From Mucor racemosus (Eukaryota > Mucoromycota > Mucoromycetes > Mucorales > Mucoraceae), in assembly GCA_027405735.1 (NCBI GenBank), contig JAPEHQ010000007.1, positions 2,071,001-2,135,000 of the forward strand: 64,000 nt of DNA, in the 5' to 3' direction. The notes beneath the pieces are model-generated. The model made no database searches, was not told the origin of the DNA, and saw nothing but the letters and a program-made list of their open reading frames with translations. The position numbers and the translations under genes were made by a program. How positions within the stretch are numbered: the stretch's first letter is position 1; every line of letters starts with the position of its first letter. Positions 36,003 through 48,269 of this stretch are shown in pieces.

Positions 36003-36639
36003 TCAAGACGAAGATTCATCGAGAAAAAAGAAAATACACATAAAAAGAAGAAAAAAAAAACTCACACAAAAATCATCCAAATCAAAACCAAAAAAAAAAA
36101 AGAACAAAACGACATATTATATACAATCATTATACACTTCAACTTATACAAATCAAACTATATATTTAATCATTTTCTATTTAGGCTGGCTGGATCCTAT
36201 TTTTTTGAATGTAGATGTACATTTTCTTTTCTCTTTTATCTATCGTTTTTCCCATTCTCTTCCCCTTTGAACTTTTTTCATTATTCCCCATATAACAAAA
36301 AATGAATGCAGTTTTCAAATAATTTCAAATATACACGCTCGCACATACACACTGTTTTCTTTAAACAATATTCAAATCAAAAACGTTAAAAAAATATTTC
36401 TTTTCACATAATTTATAAATTTCGCTTCTTTTATATACAGTACACATAAAAACACTCACCTATGTGTTTATTGATAAAGAATGATTGTTTTCAGTAAAAA
36501 ATATCATATATATAAATCAATGGCATAAAGTCATTAAACGCAATACCGAATGTAGCTACAGTACATGTAATTTCAATGTTGAAGCAATAGAGTTTCAGAT
36601 GATTTCGCAAAACGCTCCAAAGATTAAATATATTCAATA
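36003..36639. other. CAF40 3' flank
   Basis: Lysine-rich pseudo-open frames and A-runs follow the CAF40 stop. This is 3'-UTR/terminator-like sequence with no gene. Confidence 0.5.
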
Positions 36640-38445
36640 TTAAGACTTCTGCCTACCCCCAAGTATTTATGCTTTGGCAAGTTGTACTTATTAAAAACGC
36701 TAAATTTTATAGATCAAATATATAAAATAGGAATTAGTAGTAATATAACTTCAACTTGAAAAGCTTTGCTTGTAAGCTAGGCTTGGTAACGAAAATGTTG
36801 CTAGGTTTACTTGCTTTATAAAATATTAAAATAAAAATCACATGCAAACGACATGAAATGGGTGGGATACTGTAAGTACCATAGTAGCCTTTAATGCTAC
36901 AATGTACTGAAATTAAGCTTTTGTCATTGAACTTGTCCCTTTTAAGAACGTTTAATTATGGTAAAAAATTGTTTTCGTGATTTTCTTATTATAGACGCTA
37001 AACAATACACTCCATAACCTTAAATTCTTCCTATTAATCCGTAAGAAAAATCACATTACGAGATTACACCTTGTTTGGCTTTGTTAGACTCTATAATTGA
37101 CGAACTTTATTAACGCTCTAATTCACTCAGAAAACGTTATACTCCATTTTTTAGGTACATGCTCGTGCAAAATTTGAATTTTCATATTTTCAATCTTCAA
37201 AATCAGAGAGTGCCCTCTTTCTTATAACTAAACTCATACTAAACATTTTGTAAGATATACCCTAGATACTTCTAAGTAGATATAAGCTGGCCGAATAATG
37301 CTATATATTCCTAAATTTATTTTATATCTCACGAAAGACTCAAAAACGCGTAAAATTCACTGCTTTGTCCTTGAAAACTGGGTCTCATTTTTCATCCCTG
37401 CTCTACTTTTTGTTTTCACTAAATAACACCAAGAAAAAATTATATACCAATGTACCTGAGATGTTCAGCTTTAATCTAAAAATAAGTATCCGGAAATATC
37501 CTACTTTTTGCAGTTGGTATTAATTTTTCAGTGCTAAGGTTTCAGATTTTTTACGCGTATTTTACTGCTAATGGATTGAAAACTTTGAGGCTTCATATCT
37601 CCAGAAAAAATTAAGCTATACTACCACTTTCCAATAATAAAATTTACTTGTTTTAAAGCGCTCTATAACATATTTTAATATAAAAATTTTCTGAGCACTT
37701 TTATTTTTTTTTCATTTTTTTGGGCATTTCTATAGTAGGTTTCAAAATATTGGTTAAATTGAGCAACATTTTTTTTGCATTCATGTCATCCAGCTCGTTA
37801 AGCTCTCTCAGACCCAATTTAGAGCTTTTCAAAATATTGATTTTTAGTGGAGATATCCTCAAAAATGTGTACAAAAAGGTACCTCCATTTCTGGTGTCCA
37901 TTTTCCCCTTGTATACCCTCATCCCAAATTCTGAAACTGAAAAAAATTTGGTTAAATATTTTGTTTTCTCTACGAAAAATGTAGATAAAAGTTAAATAAT
38001 AGCTCGATCGATAGATAAATTTTTTGCGCATTATTGACGTTTATTATATTTTGAATATGCTTATAAAAAATGTTCTGTATCTTCAAAAAACCTCCAAAAT
38101 TTCAATTGCATTTTACGCAACATTTAATGTGAAATGTTTGTCTGAATTTTATTTAGATGGATGCAGAATTCAAAACTGTACAAAAGCTATTTAATATACT
38201 AGGTCGACTTACTTTGCAGTTCATGATCAATTAAACGATTTTGTTTTTTTCATCATTTTTCGTCCATTTTTTAAAATAAATTTTGGACCCCCGTTATGAT
38301 AGGCTGTAGGCTGTAATGTGAGCTATTATTTTGATTATCTCGACGAAAAACCAATATTTTTTGCTAAAACAAAAAATGCAGAGTAGCTTTAAATTGTATC
38401 TATCTCGTAAATATAAAAAATTAATAACTCAATATAGGTGCTCAG
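36640..38445 (+). repeat. Dispersed repeat R1, copy C
   Basis: Same element as at 16150-17760, with about 160 extra bases near 36975-37140. From about 37245 to 38385 it is nearly identical (roughly 98-99% by eye) to copy D at 49085-50222. Beyond that point the two drop abruptly to clearly lower similarity. The right end is cut by an LTR3 solo LTR starting at 38446. Confidence 0.8.
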
Positions 38446-38752
38446 TGATTTATCAGAATATGTTTATGTTAAATAAAACTAGAAATTTAATCAAGGAGAT
38501 AGATATCATTTATTAAAAGGAAATAAAGAGGGTTTATATACAAATTGAGTTGAGGGAGATGATGATGATGTGATAAGGATTATAGATGTTATCTATTATA
38601 CTAATGTGACATGATGGTAGAACACCATGCTGTAATATCATGCTGTAATACCATGCTGGAACCGTGGTCCCGTTGATGCTTAATTGACCTGAATTTCTGT
38701 TCCTGAACTATTGTTTTACTTTTAGATTTGACATCCGGTTAATAATGATGCA
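38446..38752 (-). mobile_element. Solo LTR, family LTR3, copy 2
   Basis: Homologous to the LTR at 18973-19318. It begins TGATTTATCAGAATATG and ends near ATGATGCA, with 'tatataaaccc' and 'aataaa' on the minus strand. It interrupts the end of R1 copy C. Unlike copy 1 it lacks a matching 5-bp flank (CTCAG left, TTATT right), so one flank has been lost or the LTR formed by recombination between two elements. Confidence 0.65.
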
Positions 38753-39112
38753 TTATTTATTGAGGTTGATATTTTAGCTCATCTTAAAAAGCGGTTATAG
38801 TTGATTTGTATTTTCAAGAACCATTCCGTTTTCATCGATTAGTCTTGGTAATTTTTAGCGATTTTTGGAAGTTATTCAAATACACATCTTATCGTAATAC
38901 AAAACAAAAAACACGTTCTAAAGTTTCAAGGAAAATGGGTAACTTATATTCCCATATTCTTTATTTTGAGAAACTTGACTGAAAAAGTATCACGCACCAA
39001 CATCAAAACTTGAACTATTTTAAATAAAGTTTTTTATTTTGGTATTATTGTTGTAGTAAACGGTATTATTAATGTTAAAAGCTAATGGCCAGTAGTGTTA
39101 GTATAGGCTTGT

Positions 39113-39735
39113 TTATTGCGCTTCCTTCTCCTTATCGAGTACTTGAAGAGCCTTTAATACATTTGCAATATGATAATTATATTATAACTGGAGAATAATT
39201 CAAAAACATTTGTAATAACGCAACCAATACCAATGGCATATGCTGTATGTTTGTTATTGATTAATAATTTTTACAATCTTATTAGGCAAGATACAATATA
39301 CTTACTGAGGAAAGCTAAACAACAATTTAGGCACCTGATAGGCAGTACGAAGTTATCCTTCAGTGTCGGCATAAAAAATATAAGGCAATCTTTGCTTATT
39401 AGCAAATTGCCCATGATACTTTACGCTGTCTGCACTTGCGTCAATAACTTCAGTTCCCAACTTTTTTGAATTTCCTAAAGCCCATAATTAAGGAATTTTC
39501 TGGACTAAACAAGAAGTTCAGTTATCATGGAAAGGACTTTGAAGCTTAGCATGATTGGAGTTACACATTCTATTTAAGCCAATAATAATCTGCAAACGAA
39601 TGTATCGTCTTTTGGATAAAAGAACAAGATAATGATGGATTTGCCGATATTACCAGTAATATTGACACCTTAATCATGTTGGTTTTTCAAAGCAGTATTT
39701 GTAGGAGCACCTTTATCGAATAAAACGTAGGGATG
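39113..39735 (-). pseudogene. Peroxiredoxin (BCP/PrxQ-Dot5 type) pseudogene
   Basis: On the minus strand a series of broken segments follows the BCP-type peroxiredoxin order. 'KGAPTNTALKNQHD' is followed by a stop and 'GVNITGNIGKSIIILFFYPK', then 'DDTFVC', which contains the peroxidatic-cysteine position. After a decayed stretch come 'LGTEVIDASADSVKYHGQFA', 'NKQRLPYIFYADTEG', a stop, 'LRTAYQVPKL' and, after an intron-like gap, 'HIANVLKALQVLDKEKEAQ' to a stop at 39113. Several in-frame stops and frame changes mean it cannot be translated. The peroxidatic motif lacks the usual following Thr. Confidence 0.72.
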
Positions 39736-39801
39736 CCAAATTTATAATGCAATCGAGAAAAAGATGTCGTTTTCATATATTTATCTCTCGAATTCGATTT
39801 T

Positions 39802-40017
39802 TTATATTACTCGATACAGAGAATATACCTCCCCGTTTCCATAATTACATATCATCGGCAGTTTTTTGTTATTGTATATGATAGTTCCCTTATTGATTTT
39901 AGAGAGAGCATGTGCTGTCAATGAGGGATTCATATTACAATTGTCTGCTAAATTGAAACACAGTTCCACCAGGCTTCCTTCCCAATGATAAATGATAGTT
40001 TGACGGACAATAGAACG
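39802..40017 (-). other. Unassigned 71-codon open segment
   Basis: An open frame without an ATG reads 'RSIVRQTIIYHWEGSLVELC', continues with 'NPSLTAHALSKINKGTIIY' and ends 'GEVYSLYRVI'. Its upstream edge has an AAATAG acceptor-like site. Composition is protein-like, but I recognise no family. It lies just upstream of the peroxiredoxin pseudogene on the same strand and might be a separate relic exon. Confidence 0.25.
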
Positions 40018-40444
40018 CTATTTCAATGTGTACCTTTTTATTGATAAACTAGACGAACAAAAAGGACGGATGAACGATTAAAATGTAGGACAGAAAATTA
40101 TTATTTTTCCCAGGGTCATTTCAACAGGTTCAATGGTCGAATTTACTCTAAATTTATGAACAAAAAAATGGTTTCAAAATGCTTAGAAATCGAAAAAATG
40201 TACATAAAAAAAACATATTAATTTTCTCCGTTTTCCGTAGGTTTTTAATGTTGCCATCGTTTGCCAATCCTAACTGTAGGAACAGAGATTGCGTGCTTCG
40301 GGATTATTATAAAGCAAAATGACGGGCTGTTCTCCCTGTCACAAAGAAACTACAAAAAAAAAAAAAAAAAGACATAAATACTAGAAAAGTTTTTGAATCA
40401 ATGGTAAACCCTTCTTTAAATCACTTTAATATCATCAATTAACA

Positions 40445-41660
40445 ATGTCTTCTGGATTCGGTACTCGTGCTATTCACGCCGCTCAACACCCTGACCCTAC
40501 CACTGGTGCTGTCATTCCTCCCCTTTCTCTCTCAACCACATACAAGCAATCCGCTGCTGGTGTTCACACCGTAAGTAACAATAATAATAAAAAAATAAGG
40601 GGGGTAGATCAGCTGAATTAAATATTATGTATAGGGTTTTGAATACTCTAGATCTGGTAACCCTAACCGTAATAACTTTGAGGAAGCTATTGCTAACCTT
40701 GAAGGTGCCAAATATGGTCTTGCCTTTGCTTCTGGTTCTGCTACTACTGCTACCATTGTCAACTCTTTGGAATCTGGTTCTCATTTGATCTCTGTTAATG
40801 ATGTCTATGGCGGTACTTACCGTTATTTCACAAAGGTTGCCGCCAACATTAACATTGAGACCTCTTTTGTTAATTTGAGTGATCCTGCCAACATTGAATC
40901 CCACTTCAAGCCCAATACCAAGTTAGTTTGGCTCGAAACCCCCACTAACCCTACTCTCCGTATTATTGATATCAAGGCTATTGCTGAACGCGCTCATGCT
41001 CATGGCGCTATCTTGGTTGTTGATAACACTTTTATGTCTCCTTATTTCCAAAACCCTATTGCTTTAGGTGCTGATATCGTCATCCACTCTGTCACCAAGT
41101 ACATCAATGGTCACTCTGATGTTGTTATGGGTGTTGCTGTCACTTCTCATGAGGAATGGTACAAGAAGCTTGCTTTCATGCAAAACTCTCTTGGTGCTGT
41201 CCCCTCTGCTTTCGATTGTTTCATGGCTCGTCGTGGTCTTATGACCCTTGAAGTTCGTATGCAAAGACATGCTGAAAATGCTCAAGCTGTTGCTGAGTAT
41301 TTGGAAACTAACGAACACGTTGAAGAAGTTATCTATCCTGGTCTTGCTTCTCATCCTAACCATGAATTGGCCAAGAAGCAACAAAGTGGTTTCGGTGGTA
41401 TGATTTCTTTCCGTGTTAAAGGTAATTTGGATAATGTCAACAAGTTGTTGAGCAACCTTGAACATATTACTTTGGCCGAGTCTTTGGGTGGTGTTGAATC
41501 TCTTGTTGAGGTTCCCGCTATTATGACTCATGGTGCTGTTAGCCCCGAGGATCGTGCTATTTTGGGCATCACTGATACTTTGGTTCGTGTTTCCATTGGT
41601 ATTGAAAACAAGGAAGATTTGATTGCTGATCTTAAGCAAGCTTTGGCTAAGGCTTATTAA
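40445..41660 (+). CDS. CYS3: Cystathionine gamma-lyase
   Basis: PLP enzyme that cleaves cystathionine to cysteine, 2-oxobutyrate and ammonia in transsulfuration. Two exons are inferred (40445-40570, 40635-41660), giving 383 residues, about the length of yeast Cys3. Family motifs are 'GTRAIHAAQHPDPTTGAVIP', 'EYSRSGNPN', 'GLAFASGSATTA', 'SVNDVYGGTYRYF', 'WLETPTNPT' and 'VVDNTF'. The Schiff-base lysine lies in 'HSVTKYINGHSDVVMG', and the Gly-rich 'SLGGVESL' and 'LVRVSIGIE' follow. Codons are strongly biased to a few T/C-ending forms compared with neighbouring genes, which suggests high expression. A 17-base A-run lies about 75 bp upstream of the start. Confidence 0.96.
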
Positions 41661-42785
41661 TTCATTTTACATTTTACCCATCATGTATCTTACTCCTTTC
41701 TCAATTGTACACATATCTAATAGAGAATTCACTTTTTAAATTAATTACTTAAAAATTGAACATTTATCATATACTCATTTTAAAAATAAACAAATTAGTC
41801 ATAGTTTGTAGTAATCATCAATGTTAAGACTTTATTCTCATGACGTTTTGTATTTATACTTGTATTTCTGTGTATCAGATTTTGATGTGAGAAGAAGGCG
41901 CCTATGAAATTCATGCACAACTCCACCTTAAATTATAAGATGGCGTAAAATACAAATTAAAGCCTACAAAAAATAGAATCACTTCGATTTATCTAAATCA
42001 GGTTGCCTGTAACTATGCATTTATGTTTTGCATAAATTGATTTGCAACAACCAAAAGCAGAGAACATAAAATGATGAGCAGATGCTTTCACTTTACTAAT
42101 AAACAAAAAAACAAGAGCATGCATATAAAGTAATGTTTGTTTTCAAATAAAAAAAAAAAAACAAAGGCTTGCATTGTTTCTCCACGAAAATAAAACTCTT
42201 TAAAGTTAGGTATGTTTTGTGTTGTTGAAGAAAGTGCATATAATGGAATGGTTACTGCATTTTTCAGGTGTCGTAGTAGCTGTAATTGTAAAATTGCTCA
42301 AAATCAGTGCAAAATTGCACAAAGTGCAAATGCTAACGATTGGAAAAACTTTCAATGAAAAGAGAAATAAAAAAATACCCTGATATTTAGGGCAGTGTGA
42401 ACAGACTATTCATGTTTTCATCGTCGAAATTGACCGATTTTAAGCTTGTGAAAGAACTCTTTGAAAAAATGCCGCTGCACAGTTTTATATGTCCCAAGTC
42501 GACAAAAACATTCCTCTTCCTCTCTCATCTGTCAAATGCATATACATGATAACAAAATGCACTGGTTATGCCCTTTCCAATACGTTTCAAGATCTAGTCA
42601 ACTAATGCAACATATATTTAATCAAAGGTATTTGCCCAAATGAGGCCTTATATCTTCCAATCTACTTTTTTTTTTGTTTTTTTTTTCAATATGTACAATC
42701 GTAATACTCTTTTGGTGTATTGATATTTTTATTTTAAATTGACGAATTGTGTGTGTGATCCAGGATTATGAACAGATAATTGTAT
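41661..42785. other. Intergenic between convergent CYS3 and RPL26
   Basis: AT-rich with A- and T-runs (for example 42150-42163 and 42667-42686). Both flanking genes end here, so it holds their terminators. No gene recognised. Confidence 0.5.
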
Positions 42786-43365
42786 TTACTAGTAATAGAA
42801 AGAAGGGAGATTAGTTCAATCTTATTTAAACCCGAGAAATAGCATTGCAATCTTACCTGCTTCATAGCATCCTTCTTACCCTTACGTTCGAGGATGGCAA
42901 CACGACTCTTATCCAACTTGAGATTAGTAACAACAACCTTGGAGGGGGAGATACCAATAGGAGCAGTGGCACCATTAACCTTCTCGCGAGAGACACGGTC
43001 AATGTGGATAACCCACTTTTTACGGTAAACTTGAACAATTTTACCTTCACGGCCCTTGTAGGTACCACGAACAACCATAACTTCGTCATCCTTACGAACA
43101 GGAATAGAACGACACTATTAACAAAGTATTATAAGTTTATCGTACTACATATTTACAAGTTCTTGTTTTATTTACGCTATGCTTCTCACGGAGCTCCTTG
43201 GACAAAGGGGCACTCATGATCTTACGACGAACATCGGAGGTGGCGGCGAAATGAGCCTTTCTGCTCTTACGGCGAGAAGAACTGACGTCTATAATAATAT
43301 AATGTTAATCCATCCATCCATTTAATGCTTATCCTGTCTAGACAATTACCAGCACTGAACTTCAT
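42786..43365 (-). CDS. RPL26: 60S ribosomal protein L26 (uL24)
   Basis: Component of the large ribosomal subunit near the peptide exit tunnel. Exons inferred are 43365-43350, 43288-43176, 43114-42857 and 42788-42786, giving 129 residues, the size of yeast L26. It reads '[19 protein letters not shown]', '[14 protein letters not shown]', the KOW motif '[20 protein letters not shown]' and '[17 protein letters not shown]'. The last intron falls exactly before the stop codon: the acceptor ...CTAG is followed directly by TAA. If that intron were retained the protein would gain about 30 residues. The start is only 252 bp from ASF1 on the opposite strand. Confidence 0.94.
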
Positions 43366-43616
43366 GGTTGAAATGGGTGTACTGAAAGAAGGATGTTGCG
43401 TATATCATGTTCTTACTTGTCATAACTCTCGGGACTTGGACTTGATTGAAGCTAATGGACACATTAACAGAGCTTCTTTTACAACTTGCGATCCCGGACC
43501 GGAATGTGTTTACCTTTTCAAATGTTACCTGAATGGCGCGTAATCATGAAAGCGCGTTGTAATTGATTAATTTCTCTTTTTCATTCATTTTTCCATAAAA
43601 ACAATAACTATAAATT
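43366..43616. promoter_or_regulatory. Divergent promoter, RPL26/ASF1
   Basis: The 251 bp between two start codons on opposite strands is GC-richer than its surroundings and includes 'gggacttggacttg' and 'tcccggaccgg'. I cannot assign named factors. Confidence 0.45.
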
Positions 43617-44275
43617 ATGTCTCTTGTCAATATTTTGAATATTCAAGTTTTAGATAACCCTACCAATTTCAAAAATCCTTTGCAATTTGAAATCACTTTT
43701 GAATGTAATGCACCTCTCAAGGATGGTAAGTAACATTTCTGATTTAAGAAGAGTAATTATATACTAAATTCAAAAAAAAACAAGATCTTGAATGGAGAAT
43801 GATATATGTTGGTTCTGCTGAAAGCTCAGAATACGATCAAGTTCTCGATTCCATCATGGTTGGCCCTGTTCCTGTTGGTGTGAACAAGTTTATTTTTGCT
43901 GTAATGATTTTATTGATTTGTGCATTTTTGTTTTAATTCAACTAATTGAAATAATTAATTATATAGGCTGATGCGCCCAAGATTGAATTGTTGCCTAAAG
44001 CAGATTTATTGGAGGTTACAGTCGTTTTATTAAGTTGTCTCTATAACGACAAGGAGTTTGTCCGTGTTGGTTACTATGTTAATAATGAATACACTGATGA
44101 ACAATTGCGTGAAAATCCTCCTGAGCAAGTTCTTATTGATCAATTACAAAGAAACATTTTAGCAGATAAACCCAAGGTTACTAGATATATGATCGACTGG
44201 ACTAATCCTGAAAACACTGTTCCTCAACAACCCGAACAACCATCAACTATGGAACAAGATATGATGGTTCAGTAA
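43617..44275 (+). CDS. ASF1: Histone H3-H4 chaperone Asf1
   Basis: Nuclear chaperone that hands H3-H4 dimers to CAF-1/HIRA and to Rtt109. Three exons are inferred (43617-43725, 43785-43900, 43967-44275), encoding 177 residues. The Ig-like core is nearly invariant: '[13 protein letters not shown]', '[14 protein letters not shown]', '[20 protein letters not shown]', '[10 protein letters not shown]', '[12 protein letters not shown]' and '[11 protein letters not shown]'. The tail after the core is short and Gln/Pro-rich, without the long acidic tail of budding yeast. It ends 65 bp before the convergent nucleoporin gene. Identification is firm. Confidence 0.96.
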
Positions 44276-44340
44276 AACCCTTAATTAATAAAAATAATGT
44301 ACCATAATATATTCATAAAACTAAATATTTGTGTTTATTT

Positions 44341-47300
44341 TTATTCAATTGAAGTATAAACTGGTCCTGATTTACTAATTTCATTAGATACAGTATCCAA
44401 AAACTGATATCTACGAAGATATCTAGTTGTATGTTCGATTACTGCTGGCTTTATCTTATCATCTCCTTCCTCATCATCAGATAAATCATCACATGAAATG
44501 CCATTAGCACCTCGTCTCGCTTTGATTCTACTATCATTCAATTTAATAGAAGCAATCTTTTCTCCAAGTTCTGTCAAATCTTCTTCTTTATGTATAATCT
44601 CTCTTTCAATATCACGAATGGCACGATGAAGTGTATACATGGAAAGTGAACTACGCAAATTATACTATTAGTATCATATAAAACATTTCATAAAACCCTC
44701 AAGTTTTTTACCCTGCATTGTGAGCATTTCTGATTTTGTTTCGTTTCTTATTTTCATGCAACTTGAATTCCAAATCACCAAGGATATTATCAGAAGCCTC
44801 TGATTTATTTTGCAATTCAATAAAAGCCTTGTTAGTCTCTGCATCAAGTTCTCTATTATCCAAAATATCAACTATTTTGGAATCAACGTCCTTGCTCAAG
44901 AGATAATTGATATCTTCCTTCTTGTCCATTGCTATATTTCACATATTAATAAAAAATTGCAACTAAAAAAAAAAGGCATAGACTTACATTTTTTACAATT
45001 TTGAACTAATGCATTCACTTGTTGTTTGGTTTGTTGAAGAGCAGATTTTTCCTTTTCAATATCGGTAACAAGCTCATCTGCAATATTACCAAGATCTTTA
45101 GAGTCGTTCAAGTTCCATGCAATATCTTCAATCTTTAAATTAGATGTCGATTTTGCCTCAAGTATCATTGTATTGGCCTTCATAGTAAGCGTAAGCTTAT
45201 TATGGTATGCTTTTAACTGAAAAATTTGATGAGTAAACTAAATATTAATTCATGCTTCCCTAATTTTACCTTTTCAATTTCTTCTGTAGCAGTAATATAA
45301 AGTTCTTCGTACCCCTTAGCCATACCATCTTCTGCTGTGGGCTTCAATTCCTCTTTAGGCGGTTCAGTAGCCAAAGGTTTGGAGGTATCCTTTGGTGGTG
45401 TTGTTGCTGTAATAGTAGCAGGAGTGGAAACTACAGGTGTAGAAGGCACAGCAGGAGATGCTGATTTTGTGGCTGAAACTGAAGGAGTGACAGTAGCAGT
45501 AGATGTAGTAGTGTCCTTTGCAACAGCACCAAATCCAGTAAATGTTGGTTTTGTGGCAGTAGGAATTGCTTTTGTAGTAGGTGTAGTAACATCTGCAGAA
45601 GCAGGTGCTCCAAATAATGAGGTTGAGCCAAATGTGGATGTTGCAACAGGAGATTTGGCACCAGGAACTGTATTTTTAGACAATGACCCAAAGCCTCCTG
45701 CTCCAATTACTGATGGTGCCCCAAATGCGCTTGTAGTGGTGGTGGTGACGGCAGTAGGAGGTTTAGTGGTAGATGTTGAACCGAATAACGTTGTGGATCC
45801 AGAGGTAGGTGCTGCCTTAGTCAAAGTGGCAGATGGCGATGTAGCTCCAGGGACAGCATTTTTGGCCACTGTACCAAATGCAGAAGTGGCGGGTATAGTA
45901 GCAGTTGGGGATTTTGCGCCAGGAATTGTGTTTTTTGCGAGGGATCCGAAACTGCCACCTCCTAATGTACTAGAAATACCAAAGGCAGATGTTGGTGCTG
46001 TTGTGGTGGCCTCTGTCTTGCTTTCAGCACTTGATATCTGTGGCTTCTTCTCATCATTTGTGCTTGTAGAGCCCAAAGAAAGTGACGAGACACTAGGTTG
46101 ATTATCTGATAAAGTACTACTAGTAGTTGTTGTGGCAGGTTTCTCAACAGTAGATTTTGTTTCAGCAGCAGTAGGAGTTGTACCAAAGGTAGATGCGGAA
46201 CCGAAAGTTGGAGTAGTGCTCTTGACAGAACCAAAGCTTGTCGTTGAACCAAATGATGGAGTAGTAGTTTTATTGGCTGGGGCGCCGAAGCTAGATGTTG
46301 AACCAAATGATGGAGTAGTAGTTTTATTAGCACCAAAGCTAGTGGTTGAACCAAACAATGGAGAGCTAGAATTGTTATTAGTAGCAGAACCAAAACTGGT
46401 CGGAGAGCCAAAAGCTGGCGCAGCGGTTGTAGTAGCAGCAGAGCTACCAAATCCTGTGGAGGATATCTTTGGTGCAGATCCCAAATTTGAAAAAGATGGA
46501 ATGCTTCCTCCTGAAGCGTTAGCAGCAGATCCAAAACTACCAAAGCTTCCGAATCCGCCGACATTCGGTGATGATACAGTAGGAGAAACGCTTTTACCAG
46601 ACAACAGATCTCCAAATGAACTAGTGGTATCTGAACCAGCGGCAGCACCAAATGCAGAGAAACCTGAAGGTGCTGATGGTACAACTGCATTGACGACTGG
46701 AGCAGCAGAAGTAGATGCAGATGAAGAAGCTGGAGCTTCGGCCTTGTAAGATTCACCTCTACGAGCCAATTCGCTATTATAACAATGGAAAGACCCAATA
46801 TCTCCTTCATCATTGATATAATAAAGAACAGGCATTGGATCAACACCAACATCCTTTTCACTAGGATCGAAAGCGGGTAGTTTCTCATCAGCAGTAAAAT
46901 CTAAAGCTAAACCAACTGGATAAGTATCCATCGAAGTCTTTGGAGATAACTGTAAATTGGCCAAGCCATTTTCAGGTAATTGCCATGTAGCCCATTCATC
47001 ATTTTCACCATGTCCAACTACAGAGATTTCAGTTGAAGCAGCATTTGCAATAATGATAAGATGTTTGATCTCCTTCCCAAGTCCACGAATGGTTTCCATA
47101 TAAAAATGATTGCCACGTCCTTCTGTGGTGAAGATGGGTGTGATTTCGGCAAGTCGAGTATAAACAGGGTCTGAACCTGTAGAAGGTTTTCTGTTGATAA
47201 TATAACCATCGTTGATATAGTCATCTTCGTCACTTGTGCGTTTACGAGCGTATATTGCAAGAAAGATGTGGTTTTCGATCCATAAAACATCACAAACTAT

Positions 47301-48269
47301 AAACAAATCAATCAATAAAAGAGTTTTCCATATAGTTCAATACTTTTTACCATATCTGTTCTCTTCTTCTTCTCCATGACCAGCACTCATAGCCTCCGGT
47401 ATATTTAAACTATCCTTAACTGCTCCATTGATATCAAAATGTTGAAGTCCACCATCACTTTTACCACAAACAATTTGCTTTCCTTTAAATGACCAACAAA
47501 TAGCTGTTATATTATCCAAAGGAAAAGTGCATTGTGTATTTCCGGTTGTAAAATCAATCAAAGCACATTGTTGGTTTGTATATAAAATTGCTGTAATGCT
47601 GCCATACGCTTCAGGGTTAGGTCTCATATCGGCAATCTCACAATTCAAATCAAAGTTGTTAACAGGCTTGGCATTCTCTTTCTATATTACATAATAATTA
47701 GCACCATATCAGTAAGATATGTCAATGTCAAACCAATTTTACCTGATTTAAAATATCTTCAGTGTTGTAAACTGATAAGCTACCACCCTCAAAAGCAATC
47801 AAGATTTGTTTCTCATCTCCTGAAAATCTGATTTGTCTTATAGCTGTTGTAAGGGGTACTGACACTTTATTATCTGTCAATTTCTTCGTTTCGCCTTTAT
47901 TGGCACTATAAAAAGTTGTACGAAGCGACTTTGTTACTCCAAAAATAAAGCCTTTCAAAAAAGAGAAGAGGGTCAATAAGAGTAATTAATCTTTTACATG
48001 CATTTATCAAGATTACCTTCATTAGTCGCTGCAACAAATTGACCAAACTTGTTGGAACAAGCAAACAAAGAAACCGTTGCTGGATATTTTGCAGCATCAA
48101 AAGGTTCTTCTTGCAATGATACTTTGGCGTCGGGAACAAGTCCTGAAAAATTGAAAAACTAATATAATGTAAAATTGATTTAGAACAAACGCTTCAATAG
48201 AGGTTTTTTAAAATGATTTACCTCGACATCTGTAGGGTCGATCATTTCATCTGCTTCAAAGGAGCTCAT
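44341..48269 (-). CDS. NUP159: FG nucleoporin, Nup159/Nup214 type
   Basis: Cytoplasmic-face pore protein that docks the DEAD-box mRNA-export helicase Dbp5 on its N-terminal propeller. Eight exons are inferred: 48269-48191, 48142-48017, 47951-47743, 47681-47351, 47296-45270, 45216-44988, 44931-44712 and 44650-44341, giving 1176 residues. The order is a beta-propeller (about 25-430, for example 'FACSNKFGQFVAATNEG' and 'ICWSFKGKQIVCGKSDGGL'), a long Ser/Thr/Ala-rich region (about 460-900) with many SFG/FGS/FG repeats such as 'GGFGSFGSFGSAA', and a C-terminal coiled coil for Nup82/Nup88-complex binding. The first intron uses a GTTTGT donor. That choice is made because it alone joins 'PLLK' in frame to 'RLVPDAKVSL'. 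Confidence 0.88.

Noticed and set aside
38446..38752. Target-site duplication for LTR3 copy 2
   Set aside because: The flanking 5-mers (CTCAG and TTATT) do not match, so no duplication is claimed.
41064..41639. 191-aa frame antisense to CYS3
   Set aside because: It mirrors the strongly biased CYS3 codons and has no domain of its own.
45337..46749. Long plus-strand open frames (254 and 205 aa) opposite the nucleoporin FG region
   Set aside because: They are shadows of the low-complexity Ser/Thr/Ala/Gly codons on the minus strand and show only Val/Ala/Glu-rich periodicity.
45962..46888. 308-aa Leu/Gln-rich minus-strand frame inside the nucleoporin
   Set aside because: Out-of-frame reading of the FG-repeat exon; its composition is an artefact of repeat codons.
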